A stretch of DNA of 64,000 bases, from the NCBI RefSeq assembly GCF_014650175.1, contig NZ_BMUL01000006.1, positions 62,001 through 126,000 of the forward strand. Reading direction: 5' to 3'. The translations under genes were made by a program, and so were the position numbers. Source of the DNA: Streptomyces termitum. GTDB lineage: Bacteria; Actinomycetota; Actinomycetes; Streptomycetales; Streptomycetaceae. Below, piece by piece: positions 1 to 8,536 of the stretch. Each line of letters starts with the position of its first letter. Position 1 is the stretch's first letter. The notes below the pieces were generated by a model, which was not told where the DNA came from, searched no databases, and worked only from the letters and a program-made list of their open reading frames with translations.

Positions 1-621
1 GAGCAGTTCCTCCGGAAGGGTGAACAGCAGGGTGGAGGCGGCGCCGACGAGCGGGGCGACCGCGTCGGCGACGAGCATGCCGATCGCCTTGCGGCGGGCG
101 TTCCCGTACAGGCTGGTGAGCGTGTACGTGTTGAAGCCGTCGGCGAAGTCGTGGGTGATGACGGCGAGCGCGACGGTGGCGCCCATGCCGCCGCCGACCT
201 GGAAGGCGGCGCCGAGCGCGACGCCGTCCATGAGGCTGTGCAGGACCATCGCGGCGGCGGCCGTGAGTCCCACCTGGGGGACCCTCTCGCCCTCCTTCCG
301 GCCGCCGCCCCCCGGCCGGGTGCCCTGCGCGGCCCCCCAGTCGGAACCGGCGCCGTGGGCGGCGCTGCGGACGGCGAGCAGGCGCTCCATGACGTGGGCG
401 AAGAGGAAGCCGCCGACGAAGAGGAGCAGGGCCTCGGGGACGCCGAAGACGTCCTGCCCGGCGGCCTCCAGGGCCTCGGGGAGCAGGTCGAGGCCGACGA
501 CGCCGAGCATGAGGCCGCCGGCCAGGCCGAGGACCAGGTGGCGCCGGTCGGTGACGCGCTGCGCGACCCAGCCGCCGAACAGCGTCATGAGGAACGCGCC
601 GAGCGCGACGACCACAGCCAT
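1..621 (-). CDS. ZIP-family metal transporter, C-terminus cut by window edge
   Basis: The leftward frame is open from an ATG at 621 to the edge of the window, giving 207 residues without a stop. It is a hydrophobic multi-helix protein. The segment LHSLMDG followed about 30 residues later by HDFADGFN matches the two histidine-containing metal-binding helices of ZIP transporters, which import zinc, iron or other divalent metals. A Gly/Arg-rich loop separates the N-terminal helices from these, as the family's variable cytoplasmic loop does. The end of the gene is missing. It is divergent from the cobalamin reading frame that begins only a few bases away. Metal specificity cannot be told from sequence. 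Confidence 0.8.
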   Translation of the reverse strand, partial: MAVVVALGAFLMTLFGGWVAQRVTDRRHLVLGLAGGLMLGVVGLDLLPEALEAAGQDVFGVPEALLLFVGGFLFAHVMERLLAVRSAAHGAGSDWGAAQGTRPGGGGRKEGERVPQVGLTAAAAMVLHSLMDGVALGAAFQVGGGMGATVALAVITHDFADGFNTYTLTSLYGNARRKAIGMLVADAVAPLVGAASTLLFTLPEELL

Positions 622-627
622 GGCCCC

Positions 628-1206
628 TTGCTACCGGATGGTGCGCCGGGTCTGCACGTCGGCGTCGGGGTCCGCTCGGGGGCGACGGCGAAGGAGGTCC
701 TGGAGCTGGTGGAGGCGGCGCTGACCCGGGCCGGGGAGGTCCTGGCGGAGGCAGGGCTCCCGGGAGCGGGGACTGCGGGGGGCGGTTCCCCGGAGGGCGG
801 GTGCGTGGGGGTGTCCGCGCGCGTGGCCGGGTTCGCGACGGTGGAGGCGCGGGCGGCGGCGCCGGGGATCGTGGCGGCGGCGCGGCGGCTGGGGGTGCCG
901 GTGACCGGGTTCCCGGCGCGGGTGCTGGCCGCCGTGCCCGTACCGCATCCGTCGGGGACGGTGCTGGCGGCGGCCGGGACGGCGTCGGTGGCGGAGGCGG
1001 CGGCGCTGCGGGCGGCGGGCCCCGGGGCGGTGCTGCTCGTGCCGAAGCGGAAGGGGCCGCGCGTGACGTGCGCGATCGCCGTCTCCGTCCCGGTTCGTCC
1101 CGGCGACGTGAGATCCGTCGCACGGTTGTCGCTCTTGACGTGCGGGTACATCGGTGGCGAGCCTGACTCACCCCCCACCATCCCCACCCCCCACACGACG
1201 GCGGAC
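628..1206 (+). CDS. CobE/CbiG C-terminal-type cobalamin biosynthesis domain, in frame with cobC
   Basis: The frame encodes a small domain opening with HVGVGVRSGATAKEV and ending near KRKGPRVTCAIA (about 1080). This is the pattern of the CobE/CbiG C-terminal domain, which opens the lactone ring in cobalamin corrin synthesis. No ATG or GTG lies before the conserved first strand, so a TTG at 628 is the best start, but no Shine-Dalgarno sequence supports it. No stop codon separates this domain from the CobC frame. The stretch 1084-1206 contains several codons that are rare in this genome (AGA, GCA, TTG, TCA, CCT) and reads more like an intergenic spacer than protein. The true product could be a fusion or a separate protein. 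The end given here is simply the base before the CobC ATG, not a stop codon. Confidence 0.5.
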
Positions 1207-2280
1207 ATGGACACCCACACGGACATCCCCCCGGCGGGCGGCCACGCCCACGACCTGCGGCACCACGGTGATGCCGAGGTCCGGGACGAGAGACTCACCG
1301 ACCTCGCGGTCAACGTCCGGACGGCGACCCCGCCGGACTGGCTGCGGGAGCGGATAGCGCGGTCGCTGACCTCCCTGGCGGCCTATCCCGACGACCGGGC
1401 GGCGCGGGCGGCGGTGGCCGGGCGGCACGGGCTGCCAACCGGCCGGGTGCTGCTGACGGCGGGCGCGGCGGAGGCGTTCGTGCTGCTCGCGCGGGCGCTG
1501 CCGGTGCGGCGGCCGGTGGTGGTGCACCCCCAGTTCACCGAGCCGGAGGCGGCGCTGCGGGACGCCGGGCACGAGGTGCGCCGGGTGCTGCTGCGCGAGG
1601 AGGACGGCTTCCGGCTGGATCCGGCGGCGGTGCCCGAGGACGCGGACCTGGTGGTGATCGGCAATCCCACCAACCCGACGTCGGTGCTGCATCCGGCGGA
1701 GGCGATCGCGTCGCTGGCGCGGCCGGGGCGGTACCTGGTCGTGGACGAGGCGTTCATGGACGCGGTGCCGGGCGAGCGGGAGGCGCTGGCCGGGCGGACG
1801 GACGTGCCGGGGCTGGTGGTGCTGCGGAGCCTGACGAAGACCTGGGGTCTGGCGGGGCTGCGGATCGGTTACGCGCTGGCGGACCCGGACACGGTGGCGC
1901 TGCTGGAGCGGGCGCAGCCGCTGTGGCCGGTGTCGACGCCGGCGCTGGTCGCGGCGGAGGCGTGCGTGGAGCGGGCGGCGCTGGCGGAGGCCGAGGAGGC
2001 GGCGTACCGGATCGGCGTGGAGCGGGACCATCTCCTTGCGGGGCTGGCGGAGTTCGACGAGGTGCGGGTGGTGGCGGCGGCCGAGGGGCCGTTCGTGCTG
2101 CTGCGGATCGAGGGCGCGGACGCGGTGCGGGAGCGGCTGCGGCTGCTGGGGTTCGCGGCGCGGCGCGGGGACACCTTCCCGGGGCTCGACCGGCACTGGC
2201 TGCGGCTCGCGGTCCGGGACCGGGTGACGACGAATCGTTTCCTCCAGGCCCTGGACCAGGCCCTGCTGCTGGGCGGCTGA
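1207..2280 (+). CDS. cobC: Rv2231c-type CobC, PLP-dependent aminotransferase-fold cobalamin protein
   Basis: This is a 357-residue fold-type I PLP enzyme of the kind annotated as CobC in actinomycetes, related to histidinol-phosphate aminotransferase and threonine-phosphate decarboxylase. It is thought to supply the aminopropanol arm of cobalamin. The sequence shows the opening DLRHHGDAEV and DLAVNVR typical of the group, the cofactor segment GNPTNPT, VDEAFMD, and the Schiff-base lysine in SLTKTWGLAGLRIGY. The ATG at 1207 is the only ATG just before the family's usual N-terminus. The frame is also open upstream into a CobE-type domain. Transcription ends at a strong hairpin downstream. Confidence 0.75.
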   Translation: MDTHTDIPPAGGHAHDLRHHGDAEVRDERLTDLAVNVRTATPPDWLRERIARSLTSLAAYPDDRAARAAVAGRHGLPTGRVLLTAGAAEAFVLLARALPVRRPVVVHPQFTEPEAALRDAGHEVRRVLLREEDGFRLDPAAVPEDADLVVIGNPTNPTSVLHPAEAIASLARPGRYLVVDEAFMDAVPGEREALAGRTDVPGLVVLRSLTKTWGLAGLRIGYALADPDTVALLERAQPLWPVSTPALVAAEACVERAALAEAEEAAYRIGVERDHLLAGLAEFDEVRVVAAAEGPFVLLRIEGADAVRERLRLLGFAARRGDTFPGLDRHWLRLAVRDRVTTNRFLQALDQALLLGG

Positions 2281-2367
2281 CGGGCCCTCCGCTCACGGCG
2301 GCGGGCCCGGCTTCGGCGCCTTCTTCCGCTCCGGCCGCTGCCGCCCCGCGGACGCGGGAACGGCGGC

Positions 2368-2408
2368 GGGCCGGGGCGGGCGGTGTGGTCCACCGCCCGC
2401 CCCGGCCC
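2368..2408. terminator. Bidirectional terminator hairpin
   Basis: Two perfectly complementary 18-base arms (2368-2385 and 2391-2408) enclose a 5-base loop. The hairpin lies between the convergent cobC and LAETG-protein genes and can serve both. It has no long T run, as is usual in Streptomyces. Confidence 0.75.
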
Positions 2409-2483
2409 GGTTCCCCCTCGGGTCCGCTCGGCCGCCCCCGTCCCCCGTGGGCGCGCTCCCCGTGGCGTCTCCCCCTCGGGCGG

Positions 2484-3494
2484 TCAGTTCTGGCCGCGGC
2501 GCCTGCGGGTCAGGGCGAGGGCGCCGCCGCCGGCCAGGACGAGGGCGAGGGCGCCGGCCGCGAGGTACGGGGTGGTGGAGCTGCCGCCGGTCTCGGCGAG
2601 GTTCTCGGTGGGGACCGCTCCGCCGTTGTTCGTCTTCGGGCCGCCGTCGTCCCCGGGCTCGGCGGGCCGCGTCGCGGGCCCGTCGGTCGGCTTGCCGGTG
2701 GGCTCCCCGGTCGGCTCCTGGGTGGGCTGTCCGGTCGGCTCCCCGGTGGGGGTGGGCTGCTGGGTCGGGGCGGGGCCGTCGGGCGTCTCGCAGGTGGCCT
2801 GCGCGAGGGTGACGGTGCCCTTGACCTTGGCGACGCCGAGGTCGAGCGGGTCGACCGCGACGTCGAGCTCCAGGGCGGTGGCGGCGGCGGTGCGCGCGGT
2901 GGTCCCGGTGCGGGAGAGGTCGAGGGTGACCCGGCCGACGCCGGGCACCTTGACCTCGGTGCGGCCGCCCGCGGTGAGGGTGACCTTCTTGCCGAGGACG
3001 CGGACGTGTCCGAGGACGTTGGACTCGGCGACCGGCTTCTTCCCGGTCGCGCAGACCGCCCGGGAGGTGACCTTCTCCAGTTCGACGACGGCGATCCGGG
3101 GGAGGCCGGGGACGTGGACGCGGGCCTTGGCGAGGTTGACGTACCCCTCGGCCTTCGCCTCGTCGACGGTGGCGGTCGAGGTGGCGACGTCGGCGCTGAG
3201 GATGTCGATCGGCTTGCCGCCCTCGGCGCCGCGCACCTTCAGGCTGAGCGCGGTCTCGCTCTCGCTCTCGGGCGCCTGGACCTCGTTGAGCGTGGCGCGG
3301 ACCGGGACCTGGACGGTCTCGCCGAGGAGGGAGACGTCGAGTCCGGCGCGCAGCACGACGGCGGCGGCGCGGCCCTTGCCGTCCGCGGCCTGTGCCGCCG
3401 GTGCCGCGAGGAGCGCGGGACCGACGGCCAGGGCGGCAACGGTCGCGGCGGCCGCGGTGCGGCGTGCGGGCGCGCGGAAGGTGTTGCTGTTCAA
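2484..3494 (-). CDS. Secreted cell-wall-anchored protein with LAETG sortase signal
   Basis: The predicted 336-residue precursor has an N-terminal signal peptide (basic start, then a hydrophobic stretch ending APAAQA), a long beta-rich extracellular region with conserved cysteines, a Pro/Thr/Gly-rich stalk of repeated PTGEPTGQPTQEP-like units, and a C-terminal sorting signal made of LAETG, a hydrophobic helix and RRRR. LAxTG is the motif used by class E sortases of GC-rich actinobacteria, so the mature protein is probably linked to peptidoglycan. A TTG start at 3494 is preferred because GGGGG lies 8 bases upstream and it places the signal peptide at the N-terminus. The same frame is open up to an ATG at 3581, which would add 29 non-hydrophobic residues. 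Function unknown. Confidence 0.8.
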   Translation of the reverse strand: MNSNTFRAPARRTAAAATVAALAVGPALLAAPAAQAADGKGRAAAVVLRAGLDVSLLGETVQVPVRATLNEVQAPESESETALSLKVRGAEGGKPIDILSADVATSTATVDEAKAEGYVNLAKARVHVPGLPRIAVVELEKVTSRAVCATGKKPVAESNVLGHVRVLGKKVTLTAGGRTEVKVPGVGRVTLDLSRTGTTARTAAATALELDVAVDPLDLGVAKVKGTVTLAQATCETPDGPAPTQQPTPTGEPTGQPTQEPTGEPTGKPTDGPATRPAEPGDDGGPKTNNGGAVPTENLAETGGSSTTPYLAAGALALVLAGGGALALTRRRRGQN

Positions 3495-3837
3495 GATGGT
3501 GGAACCCCCACAGGAGACATGGCGTCGCCGGCCGCTCGCCACGGGGACGGTGGGTCTGCGCGGCTCCGGCGACTGAGACACGGGAATCTTTACGCACGGA
3601 GAGTGAACCGACAGTCGCCTGACGTGAGTTCACTCCAAAGGGGGGTTTCCGTGTTCATTTTCGATTATTTTCGGCACAACCGTTCCCGCTTTTCCCGCGT
3701 GTTTCACAGGATGGGGTCCCGGAGGCACCGAGCGGACAAGCAGAACGATCCGCGCCCCGGCGGGGTCACGGATCGTCAACGCGGCACCTCACCCGGGTGG
3801 ACCAGGGCCCGCCCGGCGGACCTTCGCCGGACGGACC
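3495..3837. other. 343-bp intergenic region with inverted repeat and terminator
   Basis: The region is unusually AT-rich for this window around 3640-3710. It holds the promoter side of the LAETG-protein gene, with an inverted repeat GAGTGAAC (3601-3608) and GTTCACTC (3628-3635) whose centres are about 27 bases apart, a spacing suited to a dimeric regulator. It also holds the terminator of the siderophore-interacting protein gene. I see no open frame in it that looks coding. Confidence 0.5.
3745..3776 (-). terminator. Putative terminator of siderophore-interacting protein gene
   Basis: Arms ACGATCCG (3745-3752) and CGGATCGT (3769-3776) pair perfectly. An inner CCCC/GGGG helix extends the stem. 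It lies about 60 bases past the stop at 3838 on the minus strand. Confidence 0.5.
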
Positions 3838-4554
3838 CTAGGGCCGCCAGTACCCCAGCGCGTGGACGCGCTCCTTCGGGAGGGCCAGTTCCTTGCGGAC
3901 GTAGCCGGCCAGGGTCCGGGTGGTGGCGGTGTCGCAGGCGATCCACACGTACGCCTCCGGACCGGCGAGCGCGGGCAGTTCGGCCCTGACCCGCTCCACC
4001 AGCGCCGCGCCGGCCCGCTCGCGGGGCACCCGGCGCAGGTCGTGGCGGTCGGGGTCGACGCGGAAGGGCAGTTCCCCGTCCGCGTCGTGCCGGGTCTCGA
4101 ACCAGACGGTCGCGGGCAGGTCCGGGTGCGCGTCGAGGAGCGAGTTGACGGCCGGCAGCGAGGCCGCGTCGCCGATCAGGAGCAGCCGCTCCGGGCGGGG
4201 TTCGGGGGTGGTGAAGCCGGTGCCCTGGAGGGTGGCCTCGACGGTGTCGCCGGGGGCGCAGGCGCGGGCCCAGTGACTGGCGGGCCCGTCGTGGAGGGCG
4301 AACTCCAGGCTGAAGGTGCCGGTTTCCGGGTCGGGGTCGACCAGGGTGTAGCCGCGCTGGTGCGGCCGGCCCGCGTTCTCGAACCAGATCCGGACCCACA
4401 TGGTGGGGTGGACCCCGGCGGCGGCGAGCAGCCCGCCGTCGGTGAAGTGGACCCGCCGGTAGTCGTCGGTGACCCGCTCGGCCCCCGTGACGGTGAACGT
4501 GAAGTCCTTGGCGCCCATCAGTCTCAGGACCGCGCCCTGCCATCCGTGTCCCAC
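3838..4554 (-). CDS. Siderophore-interacting protein (ferric-siderophore reductase, SIP/ViuB family)
   Basis: This 238-residue cytoplasmic flavoprotein belongs to the family that reduces imported ferric siderophores with NAD(P)H to release iron. The FAD-binding half (about 10-120) contains RGYTLVDPDPE, the R-x-Y-T flavin signature. The nucleotide-binding half contains LLIGDAASLPAVNSLLD and the C-terminal Y-V-W-I-A-C-D segment, ending ALGYWRP. Length is normal for the family. The GTG start at 4554 follows GGGGGAGGAG by seven bases. The gene is transcribed away from the acylase operon, and an iron-repressor box lies about 50 bases upstream of its start, so it should be derepressed in iron starvation. 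Confidence 0.9.
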   Translation of the reverse strand: MGHGWQGAVLRLMGAKDFTFTVTGAERVTDDYRRVHFTDGGLLAAAGVHPTMWVRIWFENAGRPHQRGYTLVDPDPETGTFSLEFALHDGPASHWARACAPGDTVEATLQGTGFTTPEPRPERLLLIGDAASLPAVNSLLDAHPDLPATVWFETRHDADGELPFRVDPDRHDLRRVPRERAGAALVERVRAELPALAGPEAYVWIACDTATTRTLAGYVRKELALPKERVHALGYWRP

Positions 4555-4605
4555 CGCGTGCTCCTCCCCCGGCGGCCCATGGGTTACCGTGAGCCGACGA
4601 TCAAT

Positions 4606-4624
4606 TTAGGACAGCCTAACCTAA
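4606..4624. promoter_or_regulatory. IdeR/DmdR-type iron box between divergent operons
   Basis: The 19-mer TTAGGACAGCCTAACCTAA matches the actinobacterial iron-box consensus TTAGGTTAGGCTAACCTAA at 16 of 19 positions. It sits 51 bases upstream of the siderophore-interacting protein start and 37 bases upstream of the acylase start. It can therefore repress both directions when Fe(II)-loaded IdeR/DmdR binds. Confidence 0.85.
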
Positions 4625-4661
4625 GGCTGCCCCGCATCGACAGGGACGGATCGGGACGGGC

Positions 4662-6743
4662 GTGAGCATCGAGGTCTACCGGGACGCGTACGGCGTTCCC
4701 CATCTGCGCGCCGGGAATCCCCGGGAACTCGCCTTCGCCCAGGGCCGGGTGACCGCGCGCGACCGGGCCTGGCAGCTGGAGGTCGAGCGCCACCGGGCCC
4801 GGGGCACCACCGCCGCCTTCCTCGGCCCCGACGAGACCGGCTGGGACGTCTTCGTCCGGCGCGCCCGGCTCGCCGACACCGCCCGCCGCTGCCTGGCCCG
4901 GCTGACGGAGACCGACCCCGCCACCGCGGACTGGGTCCGGGCCTACGCGGACGGGGTGAACGACGGACTGCCCGAAGGGGCCCGCCGCGCCCCCGAGTTC
5001 GCCGCCACCGGCCTCGTCCCCGGCCGCTGGGAGGCGTGGACGCCGCTCGCCGTCTGGCTCTCCACCCACATCCTCTTCGCCGGCTTCCCCACCAAGCTGT
5101 GGCGCGAGCGGGTCGCGGCCGGGCTCGGCGAGGAGTGGACGGAGCTCTTCGCCGCCGACGGCCCGGCCACCGCCGGCTCCAACGGCTGGCTGGTGACCGG
5201 CGAGCGGACCGCGAGCGGCGCCGCCCTGGTCGCCGGGGACCCGCACCGCTTCATCGAGGCGCCCGGCGTCTACCAGCAGATCCGGCTGGCCTGCCCCGAG
5301 TACGACGTCCTCGGCCTCGCCGTCCCCGGCGTGCCCGGACTCGCCCACTTCGGCCACGCCGGACCGGTCGCCTGGGCCATCACCAACGCGATGGCCGACT
5401 ACCAGGACCTGTACCGGGAGCGGCTGCGGCGCACCGGCGACGGCGGCGTGGAGGCGTACGGCCCCGACGGCTGGGAACCGGCCGCCGTCCACACCGAGAC
5501 GGTCGAGGTCTCCGGCGGCGACCCGGTCGCGGTCGAGGTGGTCGAGACCCGGCGCGGCCCGGTGATCACCGGCGACGGGCCGGCCGGGGTCGAGGGGGAG
5601 GGGGAGGGGCTCGCCCTTCGGTACGTGCCCCGGGTCACCGGCCGGCTCGGCTTCGAGGCCCTGCCGCGCCTGCTCGCCGCCCGGACCGTCGCCGACGTCG
5701 ACGCCGCCCTCGACGACTGGGTGGAGCCGGTGAACGTGGTCCTCGCCGCCGACACCGCCGGTGGGCTGCTGCACCGGGTCGCCGGGCACGTGCCCGTACG
5801 GGACCGGGCCAACGCGCTGCGGCCCGTGCCCGCCTGGGACGCCCGGCACGCCTGGGGGCCAAAGCCCGCGCCGACGCCCCGGGCCGAGGTGACCGGCGGG
5901 CACGCGGTGATGGCCAACGCCCGGGGCATCGCCGCCCCGCTCGGCGTCGAGTTCGCCCCGCCGCACCGGGCCGACCGGATCGCCGCCCTCCTCGACGCCT
6001 CCGACGCCTGGACGCCCGGGGCGACCGCCGCCGTCCACCGCGACACCGACAACCGCTCGGCCGCCCCGCTGCTGGCCGCCGTCGCGCGCGCCGCCGATGG
6101 CCTCTCCCCCGCCGCCTCCGCCGTCCGCGACCGGCTGCTGGCCTGGGACCGGCGGATGGACGCCGACAGCGCCGACGCCGGACTGTACGCGGCCGTCCGG
6201 GGCGCCGTGGTGCGCCTGCTGACGGCCCACGACGCCTTCGCGGCGCTGCGCGGCCCCGCCCCGTACCCCGCCCTCTTCCACCCCTGGCTGCTGCTCCTCC
6301 CCCGGGTCGGCCTCGCCCTGGAGACGCTCCTGACCGGCGGTCCCGTGCCCGCCGGGGACGTCGACCGGATCGTCCGCGAGGCGCTGGAGGAGACCGGCGC
6401 GGGCGCGCCGCCGCCCGCCTGGGGGACCACCCACCGGCTCGCGCCCTGGCAGGCGCTGCCCGACCCCGACGACGCGCGGTGGCCGGGGCTCGGCGGCGAC
6501 CACGACTGCGTGCTCTCCACCTCCAGCGTCCCCGGCTTCACCGACCGGAGCGCGCGGGCCTCCGCCGCCCGGTACGTGTGGGACCTCGCCGACCGCGAAC
6601 GCGGCGGCTGGGCCGTGCCCTTCGGCGCGTCCGGGGTGGCCGGCGACCCGCACCACGAAGACCAACTCCCCCTGTGGCTGCGGGGCGACCTCGCCCCCGT
6701 CACCACCGACTGGCACCGTCTCACCAAGGAGCAGCAGGCATGA
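4662..6743 (+). CDS. Cytosolic penicillin-acylase-family Ntn hydrolase, iron-box controlled
   Basis: This 693-residue protein is of the penicillin acylase family, self-processing amidases that hydrolyse an acyl amide. The N-terminus [17 protein letters not shown] is the usual start of the alpha part. [10 protein letters not shown] near residue 171 gives the Gly-Ser processing site, with Ser173 as the new N-terminal nucleophile, followed by [12 protein letters not shown] and a conserved Asn/Arg-rich beta part. No signal peptide is visible, unlike classical periplasmic or secreted acylases such as penicillin G acylase and PvdQ. It should therefore act inside the cell. GTG 4662 is the first start before the family motif. 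Its stop overlaps the ATG of the acetyltransferase (ATGA). With the iron box and the reductase opposite, a siderophore-related amide substrate is the best inference. The substrate itself is unknown. Confidence 0.85.
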   Translation: MSIEVYRDAYGVPHLRAGNPRELAFAQGRVTARDRAWQLEVERHRARGTTAAFLGPDETGWDVFVRRARLADTARRCLARLTETDPATADWVRAYADGVNDGLPEGARRAPEFAATGLVPGRWEAWTPLAVWLSTHILFAGFPTKLWRERVAAGLGEEWTELFAADGPATAGSNGWLVTGERTASGAALVAGDPHRFIEAPGVYQQIRLACPEYDVLGLAVPGVPGLAHFGHAGPVAWAITNAMADYQDLYRERLRRTGDGGVEAYGPDGWEPAAVHTETVEVSGGDPVAVEVVETRRGPVITGDGPAGVEGEGEGLALRYVPRVTGRLGFEALPRLLAARTVADVDAALDDWVEPVNVVLAADTAGGLLHRVAGHVPVRDRANALRPVPAWDARHAWGPKPAPTPRAEVTGGHAVMANARGIAAPLGVEFAPPHRADRIAALLDASDAWTPGATAAVHRDTDNRSAAPLLAAVARAADGLSPAASAVRDRLLAWDRRMDADSADAGLYAAVRGAVVRLLTAHDAFAALRGPAPYPALFHPWLLLLPRVGLALETLLTGGPVPAGDVDRIVREALEETGAGAPPPAWGTTHRLAPWQALPDPDDARWPGLGGDHDCVLSTSSVPGFTDRSARASAARYVWDLADRERGGWAVPFGASGVAGDPHHEDQLPLWLRGDLAPVTTDWHRLTKEQQA

Positions 6744-7303
6744 CCACCCCCGTGCACGTCCAGACCGTCGAGGGCCTCGGCACCGTCTCCGTCCGGCCGA
6801 TCGACCCGGCCTCGGACGCCCCGCTGATCCACGCCTGGGTCAACGAGGAGCGGGCGGTCTTCTGGGGCATGAACGGCACCACCGTCGAGCAGGTCAGGGA
6901 CGTCTACGCCCACCTGGACTCGCTCACCACCCACCACGGCTTCCTGGTGGAGCTCGACGGGGAGCCGGTCGCGGTCTTCCAGACGTACGAGCCCGCCGCG
7001 GACCGGGTGAGCGAGTGCTACGAGGTCGAGGAGGGCGACGTCGGCTGCCACCTGCTGATCGCCCCGGCCGCCGCCCCGGCCCCCGGCTTCACCGCCGGGC
7101 TGCTCTCCGCGCTCGTCGCCTTCTGCCACCGCGACCACCTGCGGATCGTGGTCGAGCCGGACGCGGCCAACGAGAGGGCCGTCGCCCGCATGGTGCGGGC
7201 CGGCTTCGAGCTCGGCCCGGAGGTCGTCCTCCCCGAGGTGGACCTGCCGGAGGTCTTCATCCCGGAGAAGCGCGCCCGCCTGGCCTTCCTCCGCCGGGGC
7301 TGA
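6740..7303 (+). CDS. IucB/AlcB-type GNAT acetyltransferase of siderophore type
   Basis: The 187-residue protein starts at an ATG that overlaps the acylase stop, so the two are probably translationally coupled. It resembles the acyltransferases that acylate N-hydroxylysine or N-hydroxycadaverine in hydroxamate siderophores (IucB, AlcB, MbtK, DesC). Shared features are [20 protein letters not shown] near the start, a W/F-rich segment [30 protein letters not shown], and late [21 protein letters not shown] with LPE and a basic tail. No siderophore synthetase or N-hydroxylase lies beside it. It may serve a pathway encoded elsewhere or remodel a siderophore with the upstream amidase. Confidence 0.8.
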   Translation: MTTPVHVQTVEGLGTVSVRPIDPASDAPLIHAWVNEERAVFWGMNGTTVEQVRDVYAHLDSLTTHHGFLVELDGEPVAVFQTYEPAADRVSECYEVEEGDVGCHLLIAPAAAPAPGFTAGLLSALVAFCHRDHLRIVVEPDAANERAVARMVRAGFELGPEVVLPEVDLPEVFIPEKRARLAFLRRG

Positions 7304-7327
7304 ACCGGACGGCGGCCGGACCGGCGA

Positions 7328-7368
7328 GGGCCGGGGGCCGGTCGGAACGCAGGCCCGGCCCCCGGCCC
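7328..7368. terminator. Bidirectional terminator hairpin
   Basis: Perfect 14-base arms (7328-7341 and 7355-7368) are separated by 13 bases. The hairpin lies between the stop of the acetyltransferase and the stop of the convergent amidohydrolase. Confidence 0.7.
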
Positions 7369-7371
7369 CCG

Positions 7372-8457
7372 TCAGGCGATGACCCGTCCCCGCAGGACGA
7401 CCCGGTGGGGGGCGGCCAGGGCGCGGACGTCCGCGCGGGGGTCCTCGGCGTAGACGACGAGGTCGGCGGGGGCGCCCTCCTCCAGGCCCGGACGGCCCAG
7501 CCAGGACCTGGCCCGCCAGGTGGTGGCCGCCAGGGCGTCCAGCGCCGGGATGCCCGCCTTCGTCAGCTCCTCGACCTCCTGTGCGACCAGGCCGTGGGCG
7601 AGCGAGCCGCCCGCGTCGGTGCCGACGAAGACCGGGATGCCCGCGTCGAAGGCGGCGCGGACCGTGTCGTACCGCCGTGCGTGCAGCCGCCGCATGTGCG
7701 CCGACCAGCGGGGGAACTTCTCCTCGCCGCCGTCCGCGAGGTGCGGGAAGGTCGCGATGTTGACCAGGGTCGGCACGATGGCGACGCCCCGCTCGGCGAA
7801 CAGCGGGATGGTGTCCTCGGTCAGCCCGGTGGCGTGCTCGACGCAGTCGATGCCCGCCTCGACCAGGTCGCGCAGCGAGTCCTCGGCGAAGCAGTGCGCG
7901 GTGACCCGGGCGCCCAGCCGGTGCGCCTCCGCGATGGCCGCCCCGACCTCGGCGCGCGGCCAGGACGGGGCCAGGTCGCCCACCTCGCGGTCGATCCAGT
8001 CGCCCACCAGCTTGACCCAGCCGTCGCCGCGCCGCGCCTCCCGCCCGACGTACTCCACCAGGTCGGCGGGCTCGATCTCGTGGGCGTAGTTGCGGATGTA
8101 GCGGCGGGGGCGGGCGATGTGCCGGCCGGCCCGGACGATCCTCGGCAGGTCCTCGCGGTCGTCGATCCAGCGGGTGTCCGAGGGCGAGCCCGCGTCCCGC
8201 AGGAGCAGGGCGCCCGCGTCCCGGTCGGTCAGGGCCTGCTTCTCGGCGGTGGCCGCGTCCACCGGGCCGTGCCGGTCGAGGCCGACGTGGCAGTGGGCGT
8301 CGACCAGGCCGGGCAGCGCCCAGCCGGTCACCTCCAGGGCCTCCCCGGCGGGCCGCTCGAAGGTGATCCGCCCGTCCACGCACCAGAGTTCGTCCCGTAC
8401 GTCCTCCGGGCCGACGAGGACCCGCCCCCGCACGTGCAACACCTCGTGATCGCTCAT
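7372..8457 (-). CDS. Metal-dependent amidohydrolase
   Basis: This 361-residue TIM-barrel enzyme belongs to the amidohydrolase superfamily (imidazolonepropionase/prolidase-like branch). [17 protein letters not shown] holds the paired metal-binding histidines. VKLVGDWID holds a probable bridging lysine. [11 protein letters not shown] and CVEHATGL give the further histidines, and [20 protein letters not shown] the catalytic aspartate. [16 protein letters not shown] near the end is the usual small beta-domain closure. ATG 8457 has no Shine-Dalgarno sequence but TACAGT lies six bases upstream, so the mRNA is probably leaderless. It is divergent from the aminotransferase at 8537. Substrate unknown. 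Confidence 0.85.
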   Translation of the reverse strand: MSDHEVLHVRGRVLVGPEDVRDELWCVDGRITFERPAGEALEVTGWALPGLVDAHCHVGLDRHGPVDAATAEKQALTDRDAGALLLRDAGSPSDTRWIDDREDLPRIVRAGRHIARPRRYIRNYAHEIEPADLVEYVGREARRGDGWVKLVGDWIDREVGDLAPSWPRAEVGAAIAEAHRLGARVTAHCFAEDSLRDLVEAGIDCVEHATGLTEDTIPLFAERGVAIVPTLVNIATFPHLADGGEEKFPRWSAHMRRLHARRYDTVRAAFDAGIPVFVGTDAGGSLAHGLVAQEVEELTKAGIPALDALAATTWRARSWLGRPGLEEGAPADLVVYAEDPRADVRALAAPHRVVLRGRVIA

Positions 8458-8463
8458 GCCAGC

Positions 8464-8469
8464 ACTGTA
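8464..8469 (-). promoter_or_regulatory. Putative -10 element of leaderless amidohydrolase gene
   Basis: On the minus strand the hexamer TACAGT fits the Streptomyces -10 pattern TANNNT and ends six bases before the ATG at 8457. This places the transcription start at or next to the start codon. Confidence 0.45.
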
Positions 8470-8536
8470 CGAGGGCGGCCGGGAGGGTGGGCGTACGCTG
8501 GCCCCGGCCGTACCACCGACCCGAGAAGGCACCACC

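Noticed and set aside
1084..1206. Possible cobalamin riboswitch in the stretch before cobC
   Set aside because: I could not find the conserved B12-box sequence (GCCACTG type) or a plausible multi-helix fold. The stretch is too short.
4643..4662. Possible signal peptide or upstream start for the penicillin acylase
   Set aside because: The family N-terminus [17 protein letters not shown] begins directly at GTG 4662, and the preceding bases hold the iron box and promoter. No hydrophobic leader could be added in frame.
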